Positions 12,700 to 22,994 of a DNA stretch of 64,000 bases are shown here, one piece after another; position 1 is the first letter of the stretch, and every line of letters begins with the position of its first letter. Position numbers and translations under genes: made by a program. Below the pieces are notes generated by a model. The model was given only the letters and a program-made list of their open reading frames with translations. It was not told the DNA's origin and searched no databases. The stretch is from Triatoma infestans (lineage: Eukaryota > Arthropoda > Insecta > Hemiptera > Reduviidae): assembly GCA_011037195.1 (NCBI GenBank), contig JAAEAF010003567.1, forward strand, positions 1 to 64,000, written 5' to 3'.

Positions 12700-13650
12700 T
12701 CATATTAACCGTTCAAATAGGAAAATTTTGACAAAATCTTATTGGAGTAAATAAAAGCTCTTTCCCTTAACATCCGTAAAAAGAATTTTCTCCTCTAAAA
12801 ATAACTTTTTTATAAGTAAGTATAAAAAGTTTAAAGAAAATCGTTGTAAAACTATTTTCGAAAAAATCTATAAAACAGAAAAAAGAAAAAAAATTTTTCA
12901 CATTCCGCGACATCATGTATAATTGTTTGAAAACTCAGTGTCGAAAATTTGGCCAAGATCATAATACTTCCTTTTATTGCAGTATGGAAAATTAAAAACA
13001 AAAAAAATCATGTTTATGTTATTTATCACACGATAGTACTTTTTCATAATCTACTTTTTATTTTTATTCTCTCTCAGTCAGTCAATGTATTAACAGGAAG
13101 TATTGCGTTCGATGTTGATTTTTCATTGGATATATTTTTCTTCAGTTGTTTGCGATTTTCTTGAAAACGGCCTCCAAAGATTTTCTTAATACTTGGTACT
13201 TCTACTACACACATGAATGCCGAACACCTTTATTTGAAATATTTTTCTGAGAAAAATTGATATTTATGGAATTCTGGGGGGAGGGGAGAGCAGTATGGTA
13301 AGCTTTTTAGCTTTAGGACCTTGAAGCACCCAGTTAGCTATAATTTATGGGTCTATTACCTATATAATACTAAGATACATTATAAGCATTAATAGAATTC
13401 AAATTTGAAGTAATAAGAAATACGACTTTTCAAAGTTGGTTTGTGAGGTTTTTTTTTTTTGGAATTTCCTCGAAAACAGCTACATCGATTTTCCTTTAAA
13501 CTTCGGAATGTTAACCATATAGATGCAAATTTACAACTTTTATTTGGAACATTTTCTTGGAAAAATGATATTTTGTAGGGTTTCCCGAATGATCTATCAA
13601 TTAGATATAAAATATAAACGTTTTGTTCAGAAGGCGCTAATTAAACTCCT
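12700..13650. mobile_element. Diverged Helentron/DINE-like fragments, both orientations
   Basis: About 12720-12990 reads in plus orientation (aaaactcagtgtcgaaaatt, then cataatacttcctttta). About 13095-13650 reads in minus orientation (aggaagtattgcgttcgatg; tttatttgaaatatttttctg; gggggaggggag) and abuts the better copy at 13655. The boundaries are approximate. Confidence 0.4.
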
Positions 13651-13654
13651 TTTT

Positions 13655-14336
13655 ACTTTGTCTTACTCCTAGTTAAGAGCAACCATTGTAATCGTATCAA
13701 ATTTTCCATATCGAGTTTTTACCGGAAATATCCGTTTTGAGGTCCCCTGAGTCTAAAAAAGTGTTTTTTTATATGTGTATGTACATATGTATGTGAACAG
13801 CATAGCTCAAAAACGAAAAACCTTAAAAAGTTGAAACTTGATATTCCGTTTAGGTATCACTATGGGATCTGACAGTATGTTATCTGTCAAAATTCCTCAA
13901 CCGGAAATACCACTTTACCAGTTTTTTATTTTTTTTTTTACTTTTTTGCGATTTTCTCAAAAATGGCTCCGACGATTTTCTTTAAACTTGGCATATCAAC
14001 TACACATACAATGAGCTACAACGTTTATTTGAAACATTTCTCTGGAAAAATTCATTTAAGGCCACTTTTGGGGAGGGGTGGGGTTAGGTTTTCATCTCAA
14101 GTGCTATTTAATTTTATTATACAATTCTGTCATCTAAATAATGTTAATTAGAATTAAACGTGTAGTGGAAGTTCCGAGTTTCAAGAAAATTAGTTAACCG
14201 GAAGTGCGCTTTTACTGAACAGTTTTTTTCAGTTTTCGACGAATTTTAGTAAATTTGGTACACTAACTAGAAAATTGGTCAATTACAATTTTCAGAATTG
14301 GAGTAAGAGAAAGTTGTGTGAGTGTTTCACACCAGA
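13655..14336 (-). mobile_element. Helentron/DINE-like element, copy D (one internal block)
   Basis: The right end is ACTTTGTCTTACTCC at 13655-13669 (one mismatch). The subterminal repeat GGAGTAAGAGAAAGT is at 14300-14314, exactly 22 bases from the outer end at 14336. It has only one internal 300-bp block, explaining the shorter length. A short remnant of the GT-rich region lies near 13770-13795. Confidence 0.75.
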
Positions 14337-15036
14337 TTTTTTATTTTATTTTATTAAACAATGAAAGTTAATAATAATCATGTTAAATTATTAAATTGAG
14401 ATTAATGATGATGATTTAATAATATAGTGGTAAAGGAGGATAGTAGAGGCAATTTAGACTATGGTACAGTGTTAACAGGAACATGTAGTGTGTAGTTTAA
14501 TATAGTTTAGGTGATATAATGAAGGAGTTGAATACTAAAGGATGGGTTAATCAATAATTAGGGAACTATACACCATCACTTTCTCAGTTTGAGAATATAA
14601 TGTTGTGGAGTATTTTTAGTAGTAGTAGTAGTAGTTGTATGTTCAAGATGACACCGTACACACACATAACAATGTGATAAAGCCCTTCAGGCAGTTTGAT
14701 ATGTATGTAGTAAAGAGATCCATTGTAAACATTAAGTTCTACTTAAACTATCAGAAGTTAGTCTCCCTCTTTCATTATATAAACAACATCCAAGTATTAA
14801 GACAGAATAGTTCTATCCACAAAACTACTTTTATATTATTTATTTACAAGCATCACTGTTAAGCAGAAATTGGTTGCTGATTTAATTAGCAGTTACTTTG
14901 TATTAATTAAAACAAATATGTGGTATAATAAATAGAATAAACAAAAGAAAATACTGTCAGTTAAACTCACTCACGACTTCTTCTTACTACAATTAATGAG
15001 ATTTAAGCGGAAAATTTCCTTTTGACATAAAGAAAA

Positions 15037-15884
15037 TCTGGTGTGAAACACTCACTCAACTTTCTCTTACTCCAGTTCTCAAAATTGACAAATAGTTTGT
15101 GTACCAAATTTAATGAAATTCGTCGAAAAAACTGAAAAAACCTGTTCAGTAAAAGCGCACTTCCGGCTTACTAATTTCCTTGAAACTCGGAATTTTGGTC
15201 TTCTAAATTTATTTCTAATTAAGTTTGTTTGGGTGATAGAATTGTATAATCTATCATCCAATTATACTTTATCAACTATGATAGCACTTCAGAGAAAACA
15301 TAACCCCACCCGTATCCTAAAAGTGCCCTTAAATAAATTTTCCCAGAGAGATGCGTCAAATAGAAGTTGTAGATCTTTTAATGTTTAGTTTATATGGGAA
15401 GTTTCAAGAAAATCGTTGGAGTCATTTTTGAGAAAATCGCAAAAAAGAGAAAAAATTATTTAGTAAAGAGGTAATAAAGTAAACGCACCCCTCCCCCAAA
15501 AGTGGCTTTAAATGAATTTTCCTAGAGAAATGTTTTAAATAAAAGTTGTAGATCTTTGTATGTTTAGTTGATATACGGAGTTTTAAGAAAATCGTCGGAA
15601 CTATTTTCGAGAAAATCGCGGAAATGTAAAAAAAATCATTTAGTAAAGTGGTACTTCCGGTTAAGGAATTTTGACACATAACTGTTAGATCCCATGGTGA
15701 TACTTAAACGAAATATCAAGTTTGCATTTTCTACGATTCTTCGTTCACACACTCGAACAGATCATTTTCTAAAAACCACTTTTTTGGACTCTGGGGATCT
15801 CAAAACAGATATTTCTGGTAAAAACTGGATATCGAAAATTTGGCACGATTACAATACTTCTTCTTACTAGGAGTAAAAGAAAGT
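15037..15884 (+). mobile_element. Helentron/DINE-like element, copy B
   Basis: It begins TCTGGTGTGAAACACTCACT. The subterminal 15-mer is at 15059-15073 (22-base offset) and the right-end copy at 15870-15884 with one mismatch. The CA microsatellite is almost gone. Parts of both internal blocks remain, with a deletion near 15485 joining them. Confidence 0.73.
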
Positions 15885-16072
15885 CGACATTTTCTTACGA
15901 TTTCTCTTCTTTGCCTACCTCAGCTTCAAAATTGACAAATTTCTTCATTTATAGAATTTTCTCTTCTTTTTTTTTTATTATTATGCCTAGGGTTGTGGAA
16001 GTAGGAACTAGATTGATATTGTAAGATACTTTATACTTTATTAGGTCTAAGATCTACCACAATTCCACAAAA

Positions 16073-16927
16073 CCTGGTGTGAACACCCACTCGACTTCTC
16101 TTCTTTAATATAATTGTACCTGAGCAGCTTTATGTAGAGCGCCCTATGTCAAAACCAACAAAAGCTTGTGCAAATTTTGATTTAAACTCCAATAACCTTC
16201 TAAAATTTTTTTTTTTTTTTTTTTAAATGTTTTAAAATAAAGTGATAGGTACGTTTCTATCTACCATGCAACAAGCATTCCAAATTTAATGAAATTCGTT
16301 ATGACTGTTTTTCGATACTTCCAAAAATACTCGAAAATCTATTCTGTAAATCGTACTTCCGGTTAATCGATCGTCTTCAAATTTCAAATTCAATCAATGC
16401 TTCTAATGTGTATTAATAATATGTAGGTGGTAAAACTATATATTATACTGAAGTGGTACTTAAGAGGGAAGCATTTCCCCCCAGAACCCCCGAAAAAAAG
16501 ATAAATTCAAAAATCAATTCTGTAAAGTCGCACATCCGGTTAACCGTTTTTCATCAATTTGGAATTAGCAATACTTCTAATGCAATGTATGTATGAGGAC
16601 CTGTAGTTCTGTGGGTGAAGAATTATATTTTGCCTAATCTCAGCTAAGTGTACACACTCATTAAGTGAGGTAGGGTATCAGTACAAATGTTATTCCTGTG
16701 TTGTTAGGTTAGGATACCCGCAGGGAAAGCTTAGATTAGATTTCTGAAAATGGGCTATATTATCTCAAGTTCGAACTTGTAATTTTCCGTTTTTGAGTTT
16801 TGCTTGCTATACATACATATTATACACAAAGCATTTCTGAAAAATTTCTTTTCGTAATAAGAGTCATCCAAACAAACATGTAGTTCCTGTAAAAACTCAA
16901 AATCTGACATCAATATTTTCACTCTTA
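16073..16927 (+). mobile_element. Helentron/DINE-like element, divergent copy H interrupted by Harbinger
   Basis: It begins CCTGGTGTGAACACCCACTC and carries family phrases (tacttccggttaatcgat; tgtatg region; aacatgtagttcctgtaaaa). Its tail is cut at 16927 by the Harbinger insertion, with the TTA duplication sharing its last bases. Confidence 0.5.
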
Positions 16928-17036
16928 AGCCGGCTACACACGTTACTGCATACTTGAACGATATACTTGCGCAGGTCTTTTGCGCAAGTATACATGTGAT
17001 CCTCATGTATACTTGAACAAAAAACAGCTGGAGACT

Positions 17037-17150
17037 ATGGCTGATGACGACGATTTCGCTTTAGCTGCTTTTATTTTAATTTTTTTCACTGTTTTAACTG
17101 TTAATTTTTTCCACTACCATATCTCGAGTTACATTTGGCTCTATTTCTGA
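17037..17150 (+). pseudogene. Probable N-terminal remnant of Harbinger transposase
   Basis: The ORF starts ATG 17037 with MADDDDFALAAFILI and then becomes hydrophobic low-complexity until a stop at 17148-17150. Short acidic-then-Ala/Leu starts are common in insect Harbinger nucleases. Its position next to the left TIR, opposite the MADF ORF, is what a two-gene Harbinger would show. After about 17 codons the frame runs antisense into the MADF ORF, so only the first codons can derive from the transposase. This is inference. Confidence 0.45.
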
Positions 17151-17303
17151 CAGTTTTGTTACTAGTCTGGCATAAGCAACATCTTTTTTACCCTTATCGT
17201 GGTAGTCTTTACACTTAATATTCCACAGACACGGTTCGCTTTCATAAATCCGAATACATTCTTCGATAATTGATCTATGGCCCTTCCTAAAATTAGCCGA
17301 CAT
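17094..17303 (-). CDS. MADF-domain protein fragment encoded in Harbinger element
   Basis: 69 codons from ATG 17303. Residues 10-66 match the MADF fold: RSIIEECIRIYESEPCLWNI, then KDYHDKGKKDVAYARLV and KLSEIEPNVT. The conserved Trp in PCLWN and the Y-D-K element are visible. MADF is a Myb/SANT-like DNA-binding domain. PIF/Harbinger elements carry a second protein of this class that binds the element ends and helps import the transposase. Here the ORF stops after VEKINS, before the usual end of the domain, probably at the internal deletion junction. It may be a truncated relic, or a dominant-negative-like peptide if expressed. Confidence 0.8.
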   Translation of the reverse strand: MSANFRKGHRSIIEECIRIYESEPCLWNIKCKDYHDKGKKDVAYARLVTKLSEIEPNVTRDMVVEKINS

Positions 17304-17544
17304 AATTATTTATGAATTATATATGTTTTGATAAAGTAACCTTTATACACTTTTACTGACTGAGAGGTTGCACAATGACGTTTTAAACATGAACAAGATG
17401 GCGCCCACAAGTATGCAGTATGAAATTTTAAACATTTTCTGACTTGCGCAAGTCTTCCATACAAACGATCAAGTATGCATGTACAAGTCGACTGCGCAAG
17501 TATACCGTTCAAGTATGCAGTTACGTGTGTAGCCGGCTTTACAG

Positions 17545-18525
17545 CGTCAAAGAATTTTTCCAGCTGGGTAACTTCCCTTACACTTGATCAAAATTAAAAG
17601 CAATAATTTGTCTGTTTTATTTATATCGACAGTAGAATGGAATATTTGCAACAAATTATTCACTAATAAGATGGCTTTTGGTTAATTGATTTTAGCGAAA
17701 CCTTCGTATCGTATTTATTTTTAGATACCAGGATGGAAATATGAAATTTGAATTTTAAAACAAATTACTAAACTAGATTTTTTTTTTTTCTTGGTAGAGA
17801 CAGAAGTTGTTTTCAAAAAATTTAATATTATAAAATCAACAGCAAGAAGTGTAAAAATTCTTGTTTCTCCCTCCCCATTATATTTTCATGTTTGAATATA
17901 AAAAAATCTACTTATAATAAATGAATAAAAATAAAAAAAAACCTAAATAAATAAAAATAAAAGAAAACAAGTAAAGGTGTTTAGTTAAGTATGCTGAGAG
18001 AGAACGGGGTAAATAGGTCATGACCTTGGTCCAAGTTAATTAGCCTAGTATATAATATCAATTTTATAGTGGTATCATATTATAATATTATGATAATTAA
18101 TAAATATGTAGTTATACAGAAAGTTTATACACATATAGTTAAGTAGTGTATACGAGTGTGTGGCCCTTAACAGTAAGTACTGTATAGTATAGTGTACAAG
18201 TGTAAAAGTAGAATGGGATAGAGCAGTGGTATGAAGAGGGGATATGAACAGTGCTTGTATGTGTTTGTCTCTATATGTGTGTGTGTATGTGTGTGTGTGT
18301 CTGTGTGTGAGTGGCCAAGAGTTGTGGGTCGGCCGTGCTCTCATACTGGGTGTATTTGTGCAGCATACAGTATGTAGGAGCTTAGTGTGGCGATCATCAT
18401 CTTCTCTCAATATAGGAGTTTCTTTTAATATAATTATTGTGTCTTAAAATAATATAAATCAAATAAAAAGTAATAATATTTTTTAACAAACTAATTAGTG
18501 TTTATAAATATAGTTATGATAAAGT
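17545..18525. other. AT-rich non-coding sequence, possible promoter near its end
   Basis: No gene. A GT-rich microsatellite lies at about 18275-18310. The less AT-rich stretch 18150-18420 lies upstream of the candidate exon at 18527 and could contain its promoter, but no core element is convincing. Confidence 0.5.
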
Positions 18526-18526
18526 T

Positions 18527-18597
18527 ATGTCTTCATCTTCACCGCCAAACAATCCAATTAAATTTGTATTCAATGGTGTACAGACACAAGCTTCAAG
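18527..18597 (+). CDS. Candidate alternative first coding exon
   Basis: An ATG opens 23 codons (MSSSSPPNNPIKFVFNGVQT and onward) ending CAAG before GTATCT. The exon ends in phase 2, exactly the phase needed by the exon at 37240, the next supported + strand exon in the window. A first exon of a short RhoGEF isoform spliced over an 18.6-kb intron is therefore possible. It could equally be the start of an unrelated transcript or a chance ORF: the donor is only moderate and I recognise no domain. Confidence 0.35.
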
Positions 18598-19138
18598 GTA
18601 TCTATTATTGTATTTATAATATATTTTTATTATTAATAATAAATGGAAGGTTAGTAATAATAAAATAAAGGTTTAGTATTCGAGGTTATTGTGTGAAATT
18701 GAATAGTAGATATTGGCAATGTCTGACCATTACACAAACACATACGTTCATATAAATACATACACAGATATACATCTAATTATACCAACCAATGTCACAG
18801 TTACCACATGTCCGTACTATGTCTGTTGTTATGTTCAAATATAATCATGGCGTTCGCTATTATATTTATACTAATCATCATAACAATAAATAATTGTAAC
18901 TAAAAACAAACAAACACCCATATCAATCTTCTATAATCGTGTGTACTTGCTCTACCTCCCCACCACTCCCCTATATTTATGCTTTCACTACCCCCGTCTC
19001 AACTAACCTTGCATTCATTTCATTCATAATATGTCTACGATCACATATCAACATCTTCTTTATTTCTTTATTTTATTTTATGTTTACTTTTTTCTTTCTT
19101 GTTTTTTACAGTCATTCACTTTTAGGTTATATCTAATT

Positions 19139-19997
19139 CAATGGTTCTCAACCTTTTTCGGCCCATCGCCCTCTTACAATTTCACGGATTCATCTGTCGC
19201 TCCCCTAACCCATTTATTTAAAAAAAAAAAAAAAAAAATCTCAGTCGAACAAAACAACTGAGTGAACAAAATAATTTATTAAAAATTTAAAATAAAAAAA
19301 AAGGATAGTACTAAATTTAATAAAAATGAACAAAAATAATTTTAATTAAACCATTGTAAATAATTTTTTGGAAACTAGTGACTGACTGCCTTGAGATTTG
19401 TTACTTTCAGATAAGCGAATGACATCAGGTGAAATCGTAGTCCGCGCATTAATCTCAACTTACCTCTAAAAACAATTTGGGAGTAATCCCCCCCCCCCCA
19501 TTTTTTACTTAAAATTTTTCGACATTGCCAAAAGGAAATAATTGCCAGTAATATTTTTAGTTTACTTCTGGCATTGGTATTCAGTTGTGTGACAATGCTA
19601 AAACCCTTTTCAACCAAAGGTACATTGAAGGGAAAAAACCAGAAGTGATATCCTAATTTCTTTCCACAGTAGAGGGTGCGGACTCCATTATTTTTCACTA
19701 AATATATTTCTTTATCCTAGATCATTAAATAAGGATTGGCTTTCAGTGATAAGCTTGATGTAGTATGATGAGCTCTTGAAGTGACTGGGAATATTCCCAG
19801 CGGTTTCATCTGTTGAAAAAAAAAAGGGCTTAATATGTCCTTCAATGGCATATGAATAAGTTATTATGAAAAAATGTCTATAATAAAAGTTTAAGACATC
19901 AAACTCCTTAGGTCCCTAGTTTAAACAAAATCGAAAAAAATACTGAAAAAAACTGATAATTTTTTTGTTTTAATCGAACAAAATGTTTTCCGATTTA
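19139..19997 (-). mobile_element. hAT (Charlie/ZBED-like) transposon fossil with one TIR
   Basis: The low-coordinate end starts CAATGGTTCTCAACC, close to the CAGTGGTTCTCAACC end shared by hAT-Charlie elements. The minus strand reads, in pieces, the C-terminal hAT dimerisation region: HFWFFPFN, then PLVEKGFSIVTQLNTNARSK, LRLMRGL and SH. In intact relatives this region reads (T/S)YLVEKGFS with paired Leu/Arg motifs. The other TIR is not found, and frameshifts and stops are present. The 19375-19698 minus frame is a piece of this pseudogene, not a host gene. Confidence 0.65.
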
Positions 19998-19999
19998 GG

Positions 20000-21300
20000 A
20001 GACTAAAAAAAGTAATGAATATAAAAAATAAATATTTCCGCTTAGCAATTAATTTTAAAACCCTAACACGGATGTATCAAGAGAGAAAGTAAAAAAATTT
20101 GGCTGTACGTATAGAGCGGATACAGGAACAAAACTTTCCTTAATAATTTGCATATCAACAGCGCAATTATTCGATTCTATTTTGTTTGGTATACTGTATT
20201 TAGTTCATATAAATGTACCTCACACTATAATGATTTTATATATTCACATTCTCGTATTATCTTTTTTAAATTGTACCATTTTACTTTTCACTAATAATAA
20301 TCAAGATTGTCTTAAATTCGAAATAAGATACTTTTTTCTTTTTTTTAATATCTTACGCAATTTACTATTTATTATTTTATTTTCTGTAGCTTTTATTCAT
20401 TCATGAGATCAAAATCACAAGATTTGTCTATTACATTTTATAAATACTATTTAAATGACGATTGAAATGCATTATTACATTTCTTTAGAGGTTGACGAAA
20501 TTTCTGCTTAAAAACTTTTGTGAATTTGTAAGAATAACATGAATAATATTTAAGCAAAATATATTTTCATCTTTATTGATCAATTATAATAATAAACTTT
20601 CGTTTAATACAACCAAAATACTAATTGATAGTAATTATTTTGGAAACTCAATTTTCTATGATTCTTTGTTTCACTATTTTTAAGTATTCTGTTCAGTCTG
20701 TATTCCATAGATTGAAAAAAGTTAATCGCTTTAAAATAAAAAAATCTAATATAGAGCGATTTTTCCCAAGGATACGATATATGACAAACATTTTAGTCTC
20801 AAGTACATATTGTACATATTGCGCTGTTATTAATTTTAACAAGCATGTGTTAGTAAGTTAGATACTAGCAACACAAATACGTTGAAATTAAAACCAGACT
20901 AAAAATGGCAATTCTGTACTATTCTTCAAGAGGTATTAATTTGACTAGAGTTTTCTGTTAGGTTTATTAAAATATTTTTCATCACTCCAGGATTAAATCG
21001 TAACATTTAAATTTTATAATAAGAACTTTATTAAACAGTTATGCTTTGTGAAGAATTTTAACTATTCATAAATTCTGGTTAAAAAAGCAAAATTTTGTAA
21101 AATATAATAATTTTCTTTTTAATTATTATGATTTTTTTTTTTAACGTTTTGGAATTCCAGAAATAAATCATATTTATTAATTGAAAGACGTTAATTTGGT
21201 CTCGGAACATGTTAAGAAACAGCATTAAAAGGCAATTATTTCCTTTTGGCAATGTCGAAGAATTGTAAGTTAAGAATTTTGGGGATTACTTCCAATTGTT
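20000..21300. other. AT-rich non-coding sequence
   Basis: Nothing supported; short frames have no recognisable domain. Confidence 0.6.
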
Positions 21301-21329
21301 TTTAATCTATAGTTTTATAGTGGTGTGGT

Positions 21330-22992
21330 GGTGTCGCATTGAGATAAGATCCGCTAGACTGCTGCTTGAGGATATTCAACTCTTGGCTTGTCTGGCGGTG
21401 ACCAGGTGTGATGGAGGACCATGCCAACTGCTGCAGTGGAGATCCATCGCTCCTTGTGCAGATGAAAAATCCTGGCAAAGAAAACCTGTTTATTAAACAG
21501 GCAGATTTTTTTTTGGCAGGGAAAGCGATAAGGTCAAGTCTACCATTATCGCGAGGCGCTTTTGAAATCCCCTGTAACAGGTTTTTCTGGTGATAGAATG
21601 TTAAAAAGACTTCTATTTTTTATCATTCTTACAGTATCAGGATTCTTTCTAGGGAAGATGAATTAAGATTGGATCCGTCCGGTGTTACACGGACGGTTCC
21701 AGAATGGGTGGAAGGTATGGCGCTGCGGTCTATTTTGGCAGTATCTCTTGGCGAATGGAATGCTGAATCCCAGACTGAGGTTTATGCTTTATTTGATTCT
21801 TTGTTGTATTTTCGATGAGCGGGTACGTAACAATATATAACAGTACTTTCTACTCGGAGAGTCAAGCTGCGTTGAAGGCGCTGAGTTCATGTCTTCACTT
21901 CCAAATTGGTACTAAAATGTTCTAGAAGTCTGGAAGAGCTTTCTTCCTTTAAGGATGTACTTCTAGTCTGACTACATTGAAGGGAAATAACCAGAAGTGA
22001 TAACCTAATTTCTTTCGACAGTAGAAGGTGCGGAATCCTTTCTTTTTCACCCAAATATATTTCTTTACCTAAGCTCATTAAATAAGGATTGTCTTTCACT
22101 GATATGATTGAGGTGGTATGATTACCTCTTGAAGTGATTGTGGAATATTCCCAGCGGTTTCATCTGTTGAAAAAAAAGGCTTAATATGTCCTACTATGGC
22201 ATATGAATAAGTTATTTTGGAAAAATGTATATAATAAAAGTTTAAGACATCAAACCTTTAGGTCTCGTAGTTTAAACATGTCGAAAAAACTGAAATAAAC
22301 TCATGTTTTTTTTGTTTTTATCGAACAAAATCTTGGGAAATCTTATGTAATGAGAAGTAGATTGCCAAACTAGGCGCCTATCATTGGTCTCGAGCCTGCT
22401 ATTGGTTTTCTTTGACATGTGTCAAGCTTCCAGACGTGGACAGCCTCAACAGCATTAATCCCTCTCGATGAGTTTCAGTGAATCGTCGGCAGTCTAAAAG
22501 ATCCACATTGGTGGTCCGGAGAGGGCTATTAGTGAGATAATCTTTCATGTAGCCATTGTCATATAAAAAACATTTAGGCCTTCGGGTTTACAACAAACCA
22601 CTGACACGATTTCAACCCAAAGACTTAGAATATTAGTGAGTTGTTGCTATGTCTTTCACGGACCTCGCTCAGGCGTCTGGTTGGATTCCTTAATAACCAT
22701 TAAGCAGAGACACCTCTATGTAATTGAATTCATGCCAGACATCTTTTGTCGAGTTTGTGAGACGGTGGAGAAATCCTTACATCTGATGACAGATTGCTTA
22801 GATTGTGAGGATGTTAAGTTATGGTCCGATTTTTTTACGGTGAATCTTAGTTGGGTTAGATCCGGATCTAGATCTCTGTTCGATGTGTTGCTTTTCTTTG
22901 GAGTGGCTATATGGGCTCAGTGGGGGGGGGGCTTTGGATAGCTTGGGGTTTGGTTCCTTCCCACAGACATATAATAATAATAATAATAATTA
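21330..22992 (+). mobile_element. LINE fossil of I-like clade (RNase H and 3' end)
   Basis: The + strand reads, with frameshifts: IQLLACLAVTR; an RNase H start CYTDGSRMGGRYGAAVYFGS with the catalytic Asp; SESQAALKAL, a typical RNase H second motif; and after a hAT interruption CRVCETVEKSLHLMTDC, the C-terminal Cys-His motif of such LINEs. It ends in (TAA)n at about 22968-22990. RNase H plus a TAA-repeat tail is characteristic of I-clade LINEs. The endonuclease and RT are absent (5' truncation). Confidence 0.65.
21972..22336 (-). mobile_element. Second hAT fragment, homologous to 19620-19997
   Basis: It shares long nearly identical stretches with the hAT fossil 2.3 kb upstream, for example atattcccagcggtttcatc and taagtttaagacatcaaac-type runs. 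On the minus strand it reads DNPYLMSLGKEIYLGEKERI. It ends precisely where the upstream copy's FFPFN codons stop, and LINE-like sequence follows, so it is a truncated hAT piece lodged in a LINE. Confidence 0.6.
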
Positions 22993-22994
22993 AA

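Larger units (their letters stand above)
16928..17538. mobile_element. Internally deleted PIF/Harbinger element carrying a MADF ORF
   Basis: A 611-bp element is flanked by TTA duplications (16925-16927, 17539-17541). TIRs of about 48 bp (16928-16975 and about 17491-17538) begin AGCCGGCTACACACG and are nearly identical. The 3-bp TTA target duplication and the CACACG-containing TIR fit PIF/Harbinger. Inside are a minus-strand MADF ORF and a plus-strand ORF beginning MADDDDFALAAF, arranged convergently. The body of the nuclease gene is absent. Confidence 0.85.

Noticed and set aside
3665..15884. CRISPR-like or satellite array interpretation of the recurring motifs
   Set aside because: Units are about 1 kb, dispersed, in both orientations and have defined transposon-like ends; the host is a eukaryote.
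17094..17303. MADF ORF as an independent host gene
   Set aside because: It lies wholly between the TIRs of a Harbinger element and is truncated before the domain end.
19375..19698. 107-codon minus ORF as a host gene
   Set aside because: Reads as hAT dimerisation region with frame damage and sits next to a hAT end.
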